Shown here piece by piece: positions 56,778-64,000 of a stretch of DNA of 64,000 nucleotides. The DNA comes from Guillardia theta CCMP2712. Its lineage: Eukaryota > Cryptophyceae > Pyrenomonadales > Geminigeraceae. The number at the start of each line of letters is the position of its first letter. Within the stretch, counting starts at the first letter, position 1. Below the pieces are notes generated by a model. That model was not told where the DNA came from. It saw only the letters and a program-made list of their open reading frames with translations, and did no database searches. Made by a program: the position numbers and the translations under genes. The DNA is taken from positions 350,788 to 414,787 of the forward strand of contig NW_005434625.1 of the NCBI RefSeq assembly GCF_000315625.1. The letters are read 5' to 3'.

Positions 56778-57730
56778 CTACTTCTGCACAGCCTTAAATG
56801 AAGTTTGACCCCAGGATGCGCAGAAGACGACGACAGAGAAGTTCCAACTGAGGTTTCCCTCACTGGAACAAGCCATGAGCGCGAGTTGGTCAAAGCTCGG
56901 AGTGTAGACGTCTTCGGCTTTCGAATGCGAGTTTGAGGGGCTTGTATGATGGTTGCTTGAGGATTTTGCCGCACGTTTCTTCCGTGAGTGGTACCGCTGA
57001 ACCCCGAGGAATGTCACTATCAACATCATCCAAGGGGTCAAATATCACCTTCACTTCTCGTCTCAGCGAGGTTCGCGAGCAGCTGATGCGAATTCCTGCA
57101 AGAAGTCAGATCCGAAGTAGAGAGAGAGATAGGCGAAGACCATTGATTCGGCTCCATATTTCTCGGCCCAATCGACTATTACCTTCTTGGACAGGTCAGA
57201 GATCTAAACAAGAGCCCGTCAACAACGACATCCTGTACACTCAAAATCAAATCACCATCTTCGGGTATTCGAGCTTCGGCTGAGCAAATTTGAGCACTCG
57301 TGAGAGAACCTGGGAGGTGCATGAGAAGACAACATATCAGTGAGTCATCAGTCTATGAGATTGGTGAGGAAGTCGGAAACAAGGTGGATGTTGAAAAGAC
57401 ACCCATCACAACGCATACTTCAGGATTCTTTTCACGTGTTCTTCCATGTATAGCTCCATTTCCAGCAGAGCAACCTCTATCACATCTCTTCCTTGGCTAG
57501 GCTTGCAGGCACGAAGCACCTGGTGGAGCCTTCCATGAGAACAACAAACACGTCACAAGCTCACAGCCGACAAGATGCAGGTGCATGGGTACGTAGACGT
57601 CCCATGTTCGTTCGCTCTGGGAGCTCCAAACAGAAACCTGCTTGTTCGGGATAGTGTGATCTGGCTTGCCTATTCGTGCATGCTTCTCAACCTGACCAGA
57701 GGATCTTTGAAAAGTCAACTTGACTGTTCA
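56778..57730 (-). CDS. Unrecognised multi-exon protein
   Basis: Minus-strand exons with good splice sites include VEKHARIGKPDHTIPNKQV (about 57620-57690), HLHLVGCELVTCLLFSWKAPP and EVALLEMELYMEEHVKRILK. Next come VLSRVLKFAQPKLEYPKM and, after an intron, SDLSKKVIVDWAEKYGAES...YLSLYFGSDFLQ. The last (from about 56980) has AEDVYTPSFDQLALMACSS...NFSVVVFCASWGQTSF and a stop at 56778. The start is not resolved and no domain is recognised. Confidence 0.4.
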
Positions 57731-58133
57731 ACCTCAAATCTTATGCTCTGGCAATAAAACATATCTCTACACCTTCGATCGTAGAGGGCAACCAAGATTC
57801 TTCTGAGCATCTAGACAACATGGCAGGAATCCCCGTACAATCATCCCCGTACCATCTCAAGTTCTACTTCAGATGCGCATACAGCTCGCCAATCTATCCG
57901 ACAAACATAGCAACGGCTCGATTGACATCTATCACAACACGGCACACATCACAGTGTCGCTCTTCGATCTTTACTCTTCCATCGTCGCTCCTCCAAACAT
58001 GTTGTCCTCCACATTCATCATCAGAGCTGATTCTGATAACTCAACCCCTTTCGATGACCCCACCCCGTCTTTCCCTCGTTTTACATTGATATCCCACCCA
58101 CCTTTTCCTAAACTCAGGGAAGGTGTCCCCGAC

Positions 58134-58894
58134 ATGGCCGTTGAAGGCAAGAAGAGCGGCACCATGACGCCCGACGTGGTCAGGAACGGGCGAGGGCGCA
58201 AGACGACGATGGGAGGTCAGTTCCTATCTTGGTGCCTGTGCTCCTTCACCCTCTCTTGATCCCCTCCCCCCGCCCTTTCTGCCCACCGGCTGGTCGGCGT
58301 GTGAAGTTTGAATGCAGGTGGTTTTGTGTCCCACGTCCCGGCACGCTTCAGTGGGCCGAAGAGACATGAAGTTCCAGCAAGGTGAGGATTAAGGGTGTGG
58401 ACTCAGAAGCCTAGTCTGCTGCAAACTGTTGAGCCTCTAACATTCCAACGCAGCGAGCAAGATCCCAGGAATTTCGCAATCATGTCAGTCAAAGTTCGTG
58501 GGCTTGTTCCGACATTTCCTGACGGCTCTCAAATCATCATTCCTCCGAGACCCGCCAGGTACACCATCTCCAACAAAGGATGCATGTGATGAATGCATCT
58601 CTCAGCATCTCCGCGCCCAAGAAGAAGGTAGAGGTTGGCGAGGCGCCGGAGCTAAGCAGGAAGTTAGAGAAGAAGAACGTTATGTTGAGACTCTCTCAAG
58701 AGTACATCGAAAACCTTCAGCTTCAAGTTAAGATTCTTGAAAAACAAGTGGAGCTCGAGAAACAGCATCTGCCCTCACAGCAGTCCGAGTCCGAAGATGA
58801 TAGTCAACAGTCAAGGATCGTCCCTCACCGTCCTGCACTGATGGTGGTGAAGGAGGAGAATCTCAGGAGGGAAAGGCAACCGATGGTGAGATGA
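58134..58894 (+). CDS. Coiled-coil protein, four or more exons
   Basis: Exons 58134-58215, 58318-58381, 58454-58558 and 58606-58894 splice in frame. The protein starts MAVEGKKSGTMTPDVVRNG and continues GGFVSHVPARFSGPKRHEV, NFAIMSVKVRGLVPTFPDG and IIIPPRPASISAPKKK. A coiled coil follows: LEKKNVMLRLSQEYIENLQ, LQVKILEKQVELEKQ. The stop at 58892 overlaps a possible donor (gtgaga). Exons further down, AVKIEFKNPLLSQQ/VLNISCQGKSLNIFRDLHS (59000-59157) and the open frame 59454-59942, may continue the same gene. No family is recognised; a cytoskeletal role would be a guess. Confidence 0.5.
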
Positions 58895-59453
58895 GCGATG
58901 CCATTCTCGCCGAACTGAGTTCCTCTGCTCAGAAGATCAACCAAGTTGAGATAACCGGCGGGACAGGGACAGGCACAAGAGGAAAGCATTTGCTTGGCAG
59001 TGAAGATCGAATTCAAAAACCCTCTCCTCAGCCAGCAGGTTGGATTTTATTTCTGTTTTCCTCTCCAGGTTCTGAATATCTCCTGTCAAGGAAAGTCTTT
59101 GAACATCTTTCGTGATCTGCATTCATCACAAGACGTGGTTGACCAATGGCTGATCAAGGTAAAAATTTTTCTTTGGCCTGCCAGTAGTTCACTTATTGAG
59201 GCACATGGTAGTTGTTTCAAGAAAACAAGCATGAGGATTTTGTCCAGAGACATCAGGAAGAGGTAATGAACGTTGCGGGAAAGATGTCATATTTTCACTG
59301 TGTTGTTGCAGGTTATCAAACTTTTCAAACAGAATGACATCACGGGGGCTGGTAGAAGCGCTTGCTTAGTTTGCAGCTGCTGTGTGATTTTGGACCCACA
59401 GATTTGAGGGAAATGACGATGGAAGATCTGAGGAATGAAATCTGCATTCCCAG

Positions 59454-60339
59454 GTGCTGCTCTATGTTGCTTCGGAACTGTGTCTGAATGCTTCGCGCGC
59501 TAGCCTTGCTATGCGGAAGTTCTTGTTCAAACAGATTTCAGCAGCGCAAATGAGAGGAGGACAAGTGAACATCAGTGTGTCATCTCATATCGGACCCTCC
59601 GACCCTCCTGCCGCTCACAACAAAGACGACACTTCATCACAAGCAAGAAGCAACCGGCGAATGGTGATCAAACTTTTTTTACTGCGCTGTTGGATGATGT
59701 ATTATCAGATCGTCGATGATAAGCATACCAACGCAAAAACAGGTCAAGTTGTCTCAAAAAATGACCAAGGGGACCGAGGAAGTACACATGGAAAGACAAG
59801 AGAGGAAAAGGAGACACGGTTCTCTCCTTCTCGTCCGCGTGAGCCCTCCGCTGCACTGAGCAAGGAGGAGGGGCCAGTAGGAGATATCTTCCGCCTGTGG
59901 GGTGCGCGGGGAAGCAATCTGTCCAAGAAGGTTCTGCTCTGAACTTCCTGCATGCCTCGCACCTGACCTGCCGGCAGGAGGACTGTGTGGAGCGACAAGA
60001 GTTCCACGAGATACTGAAAACCCTCGGTGATTGATCGTGATCGAACTCCTGTTACGTCTCTGAATGCGCGACAGGGGTGCTTGGTAAGTTGCAGCCGGCA
60101 CAAGCAGACATCATGTTCGACGACAGCATGTACACCTCGATGTTTGAGTTCTTGTATTCGTTACACACTCACACCCAGGAAAGCAAACAAGTTCTCGAAT
60201 TCGTCGGGGTTAGACTGGACTGGCTTCCGGTTGGTAGAGAGTTGTGAAGGCCCTGGCGGCTGACGTCTTCTCCTCAGCAACGCCATGTCCTTGGTCGGCA
60301 ACGAGCTCAAACTCGATCTTGATGACATCAAGGTGAGGT
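59454..60339 (+). CDS. Unrecognised exons, possibly continuing the preceding gene
   Basis: One open stretch (59454-59942) reads VLLYVASELCLNASRASLA, MRKFLFKQISAAQM and later DIFRLWGARGSNLSKK. A short exon at about 60279-60332, between consensus splice sites, encodes NAMSLVGNELKLDLDDIK. They look coding by texture and borders only. Confidence 0.3.
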
Positions 60340-60524
60340 GGAGCAGAGCGTCTGTGAGTTGAGTAGCTCTGCAGATGTGGCCCTTGCAGCTTCAAAGTCG
60401 TTCCCTATGAGTCGTTCCCTATGAGCCTGACCATGTCGCCTCTATTTCGCTGGCATACTCTGAATGTTAAAATTACTCTCTAAGAATGCAAAATCTTTGT
60501 GTTGTCATTTCCTCAATTCCCGCA

Positions 60525-60908
60525 TCACACGCTCTCCTCTTTCCCCGCCTTCAGCTGCCTCCTCAGGGCATCGTTCTCCTCGCGCAGCCGATGGATCTCG
60601 ATGCGGAAGCTCCGCAGCTCCATCCATGCTCCAATGCCGACGAGGACAAAGGCAGCGCTGGCAGCACAGAGGCTGTAGCTGATTACCTTGAGGGGCGGCC
60701 CACACTCCATTGCCAAAGGCTTCAGCAGTTCAGACCACATGGACCCCTTCTTGGCTGAATCCACGGAGAGCTCGAGCATGTGCGTGCTCGTGCTGATGCG
60801 ATCGATCTGGTCATCAAGGGCCTTCAGCTTCAGGTAGCCCCAGCTGCCGCATGCCCCGATCAGCGAGGTAACCGAGGAGAAGGCGAATGCAGCAACAGGG
60901 AAGACCAT
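60525..60908 (-). CDS. Small two-TM protein with C-terminal coiled coil
   Basis: The first ATG is at 60908 (MVFPVAAFAFSSVTSLIGACG), giving about 127 residues. There are two hydrophobic segments (FPVAAFAFSSVTSLIGACGS and VISYSLCAASAAFVLVGIGAW), with a helical segment between them. A C-terminal leucine-rich coil follows (FRIEIHRLREENDALRRQL). The open frame extends upstream only from a TTG. It lies between plus-strand exons and may sit in an intron of a longer gene. Its function is unknown. From 60910 to 61860 I see no gene that I can support. Confidence 0.5.
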   Translation of the reverse strand: MVFPVAAFAFSSVTSLIGACGSWGYLKLKALDDQIDRISTSTHMLELSVDSAKKGSMWSELLKPLAMECGPPLKVISYSLCAASAAFVLVGIGAWMELRSFRIEIHRLREENDALRRQLKAGKEESV

Positions 60909-61865
60909 TTGGGAACAGGTACAGAGAACAGTAGGAGGTCTGTTGTTCTCCACCCTCCTTGCTCGGTTATGCTTCTGTTGTCGTGCCCAATCTGTCAGAT
61001 CTTCCAACTATGCATCTGTACTCTGTTCCTTCTCTCCCTCTCCTGCTCTGCCTCCACCTGCTGCTTCGTTTTCTCACAGGCTTTAACGATTACCGTTATT
61101 GACCGTTTTGAACGTTTTCAAGCCGTTGGTTGCCGTTATGGTCCACCGGATATGGAGCCTTTGAAGAGACATGGACCCAAAGAATTTATCGGAGGGGTAT
61201 TGCTTTCACTTTAGCTGCACTCGATAGACCAAAAAATACCCTTTAAGCCTGAAATTTCACTATATGATTTCGGTACGTACAAATAGTATTTTTTCAGACA
61301 ACATGATGACTAAGATTCAATGAAGCACCAACGAGGAATTCCCTGGATAGGGGGTTGAATTCATATTTCTTCGATTGCAGTACTAACTCCAAACGCTGAA
61401 GCCCGTTGGATGTACAAACAAAAGACTTAAAACCATCGGGCCCTTGCGATAAGAGTACCCCGAGTGGAAAAACACCCCACAGACCATTCCCCGCGGCGAA
61501 CTATGGTAAGAGCGGATAGTGTCGGCTATGGAAGAGCGAAGAGGAGAGCGAGCATGCTATCATGTGATGAGAGTATTTGAAGAGAGATGCAAGGAGGCTG
61601 TGAACCTTGCCATGATGAGATGCGCTGAAGATGTGGTTGCGGTGTATGGCTCGAGTGCGTTCAGTCCTCTGTGCAGTGTGCACGTTCGCCGATCGGGTGG
61701 TGGAGATGTGGAGGAGGCAACCGAGTCTCGTTGGATGCTGGATGAAAGATCTGAATTGTTGATGAAACGCTGCTGTGTCATCTTTGTCTTGAAGACAGTT
61801 GTGGTCTTCGCTGTGTTGTTGAACGCGCATGTTCAGCTATAATGCTAGAGAGGTCGAGTAGCTGC

Positions 61866-62262
61866 GGATCAAACTGAGAGAGCTGCTTTCTTCCACCCTT
61901 CTGACGTTGGCCAACAGATGTTCGACTTTGTCACAATGCTCAAACAGGTAGAGTATTTTTTTCCACCAGCTGACACACTTTCTCTCAACATGCTCCTCAC
62001 CATTTGCTTACATGGTCGCAGGAAAAACATGACAAAGCATCATGGGAAACTTGGCTCGGTAAGATCATTGGAAGTATTGTAGAGAACTGCACGGTGGACT
62101 AGGGAGGGGAGAGAAGGGAAGAGAGCGGGAACGGGAAAAGTGCACAAGGACTGACATGGACGTTTTGAAGGGCCAATGGCTGTAAACCTGAGGGACTTGA
62201 TGCACATCAACCTCCTTTACAACGCCAACACCGCAGCGCCCACTGCAGTTGTCTCCGAGTGA
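61866..62262 (+). CDS. Unrecognised protein, terminal exons
   Basis: Short exons with consensus borders join in frame: LRIKLRELLSSTLLTLANQ/MFDFVTMLKQ, then EKHDKASWETWLG (about 62022-62060). The last is PMAVNLRDLMHINLLYNAN...TAVVSE with a stop at 62260-62262. It could be the 3' end of the gene(s) starting at 58134 or an independent gene. The region 62263-62820 has no supportable gene. Confidence 0.45.
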
Positions 62263-62824
62263 AGATGTGAGCGGTGCCGGCTCGTGCTGTGAACGCCTGA
62301 CTGACTGCTATGGCAGAGACGCAGAGGCGATTGGAACTTACAAGATCGAACATGAGAAAATCAAAAAAATCAGCACAAAAATGTATTTTACGAAAACATC
62401 AGCAGCAGCACATCTTTTTGAATGGCGGGTCGGCACTCGTTGCGCGGTCCCCGGCGTGGTTTTTCTATCTTATCGTAACCTTTTACTTGGATTTGGAGTG
62501 AAATAGTCTTGACATTCAGTCGGCTGCTCTTGCCCAATGTTGGATTTGCAGTGAAGACGAGGAGGAGGAGGAGGAGTGTTGGAGATGAGGAGGAGAGGGA
62601 GGAGGAGCGTTGGATTAGAAGGATATTGCGAAATGAGCGATGGTGTTGTTAGATCTTTCTTGGTACGTCGAAGACTGACATGCGTGTTCACCTCTATCAA
62701 TTCCTTCCTCGTTTGAGTGTTGCCAAGTAGACACTTTGGACGTGATCAGAGACGACAACACGTATTCTTCATTACAAAACCTTCATATCCTGCATTTTAT
62801 TCATGCGCTCCTCTCATCAACATT

Positions 62825-64000
62825 TCATTTCCCAAGACCAAACAGCCCTGCCTTTCCTCGAGACACCTTGTAGGAGCGAAGTGCCTCCTCAAGGTCCGCC
62901 TGGTAGCATTCATCATTGACAATGTCTTGATCAAGGAGCCTCCTCCTCCTCCTCCTCCTCCTCCTCCTCCTCCTCCTCCCACCTCCTCTTTCCCCATCCT
63001 GCCATGTTCCTTCCTCCCACTTCCCTCCTACCTGCGTGACCGACTCAGCATTCTTGGTGGCTGCCATGATAGCGGCTTCGTTGATGATTGAGGAGAGCTC
63101 GGCGGGCGAGAAGCCTTCCGTGTTCTCAGCGATGCGAGCTGGAGGACCGTGAGAACGCGCGAGGGCGAGGACAGAGAAGACTCACCCAAGTTGACAGAGG
63201 AAGAAAGGCGAGTTGTCTTGGCGTGCACCCGGAGGACCTGGAAAGGAGATGAGGAGAAGGACGAGGGGGAGGGAGGGAAGGGAAAGGGTCGCCAGGAGTC
63301 AAGGAGGAGAGAAAGAAGGAAAGGGTTCAAGCATTCACAAGTTGAATTTGGTCAAGGAGGCTTAGCAGGATAGAGAAGAAGGCGAGAGGAAAGGAGGAGA
63401 GTGAAGAGGAGGAGGAGAGGAGGAGTTGGGAGCGGCATTTGTCACCTTTTCTCTCCCTTCCTTGTCAGGGAGGGGAACCCGAACAACTCGATCAAAACGA
63501 CCTTAAGCTCCAATTAAACGTTGACACACGAGTACAAGATCCAAGGATCCATCTCCAACACCTCCTGTCCTCTCCTGTCCTCTCCATTTCTCGCCTCGTC
63601 TCGTCTTCTCCTCCTCTCCTCTCCTCCTTCGCCACCCTTTCCCTATACATTTTCCATGAACCGCCTGCTCTCTGTCCTTGATCCTCACTTTCTTCCTACA
63701 ACCTGGTCGTGTTAGGGCATCGTCGAGGATGTCGTATCTATTCGTAGCTGCGATGATGACGATACCGTTGCCCTGCCATTCCATTCAGACACCGTCCCCT
63801 CCATCCTCCCTCCCATACCGCCTCCTCCCTTCCTCCCTGCTTCCCTTCCTCCCTCCCTCCCGTACCGCCGCCTCCTTTTCTACTCTTTCCTTCCTCCTCC
63901 TCCTCTCCCCTTCCTTCCCTTTTCCCCAACACTCCGAATCCTTCCTCAGCCTCACCTGGGTATCGATGCCATCCATGCAGGCCAGCAGCTGGTTCAACGT
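62825..64000 (-). CDS. FtsH-like AAA ATPase, 3' part, no protease domain (5' end outside window)
   Basis: Exons on minus: 63956-64000 (NQLLACMDGIDTQ), 63703-63772 (GNGIVIIAATNRYDILDDALTRP) and about 63446-63510 (GRFDRVVRVPLPDKEGREK). Then come VLRVHAKTTR (about 63190-63240), ENTEGFSPAELSSIINEAA (about 63033-63140) and a last exon YQADLEEALRSYKVSRGKAG. This is the second region of homology, sensor 2 and helical lid of the FtsH/AAA family. The stop at 62825 falls where FtsH would go on into the M41 peptidase with HExxH, so this protein lacks it. It could be an inactive FtsH-type chaperone or another AAA subfamily. Walker motifs lie beyond the window. Introns carry (CCT)n at about 62937-62979. 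Confidence 0.82.

Overview
The window reads as nuclear DNA of an intron-rich eukaryotic microalga with flagellum or microtubule machinery. The evidence is GT-AG introns of about 45-200 bp, a canonical phytochrome with a plant-type bilin cysteine, an NDE1/NDEL1-type dynein regulator, an SLC44 choline-transporter-like protein, a sphingosine/ceramide kinase, a eukaryotic tRNA-Met and many simple-sequence tracts inside introns. A cryptophyte-like alga would fit, but the sequence does not prove the lineage. Several genes below were assembled by hand from exons, so intron borders are predictions.

Layout. 1-2.2 kb: low-complexity DNA with a 21-bp minisatellite. 2.2 kb: tRNA-Met(CAU). 2.5-6.8 kb: a single-exon NACHT-WD40 (NLR-like) protein on the minus strand. 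7.0-9.1 kb: a multi-exon gene with chitobiase-C-like, IQ and WW modules. 9.8-14.7 kb: a long coiled-coil/Sfi1-like gene ending in a SAM domain. It converges on a hybrid-kinase phytochrome (14.8-19.9 kb, minus). 21.3 kb: NudE-like gene. 22.5-24.0 kb: unrecognised minus gene. 25.6-27.7 kb: a leucyl/phenylalanyl-tRNA-protein transferase homologue (N-degron pathway). 28.4-30.4 kb: secreted-type endonuclease/exonuclease/phosphatase. 30.4-31.9 kb: Cys-rich minus gene. 34.8-36.8 kb: intronless PHT1-type phosphate transporter homologue with an altered transport site. 37.4-39.4 kb: a large imperfect palindrome carrying two divergent copies of a small gene plus a third relic. 40.4-42.9 kb: SLC44-like transporter. 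44.3-45.8 kb: poorly resolved exons on both strands. 46.2-49.9 kb: sphingosine-kinase-like gene. 49.9-51.7 kb: small membrane-anchored protein(s). 54.3 kb: SHAQKYF-Myb protein. 56.8-62.3 kb: several unrecognised multi-exon genes. 62.8-64.0 kb: the 3' part of an FtsH-like AAA ATPase that stops before any protease domain.

Between genes there are two recurring kinds of noncoding DNA. One is very GC-rich CCGG/GGCC islands (about 9.2-9.7, 32.6-33.45, 53.2-54.1 and 55.7-55.9 kb). The other is strand-biased tracts rich in GGGTA/TACCC (about 20.4-21.1, 24.0-25.1, 34.3-34.6, 43.2-43.8 and 55.3-55.5 kb).

The genes do not form one pathway: they are a mixed set of signalling, membrane-transport, lipid and cytoskeletal functions. 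The best candidates for unusual biology are the NACHT-WD40 protein with a possible N-terminal caspase/CHAT-like His/Cys pair, the phosphate-transporter homologue lacking its conserved GGDYPLS aspartate, the Aat homologue with a changed active site, the palindromic gene pair and the GC-island family.
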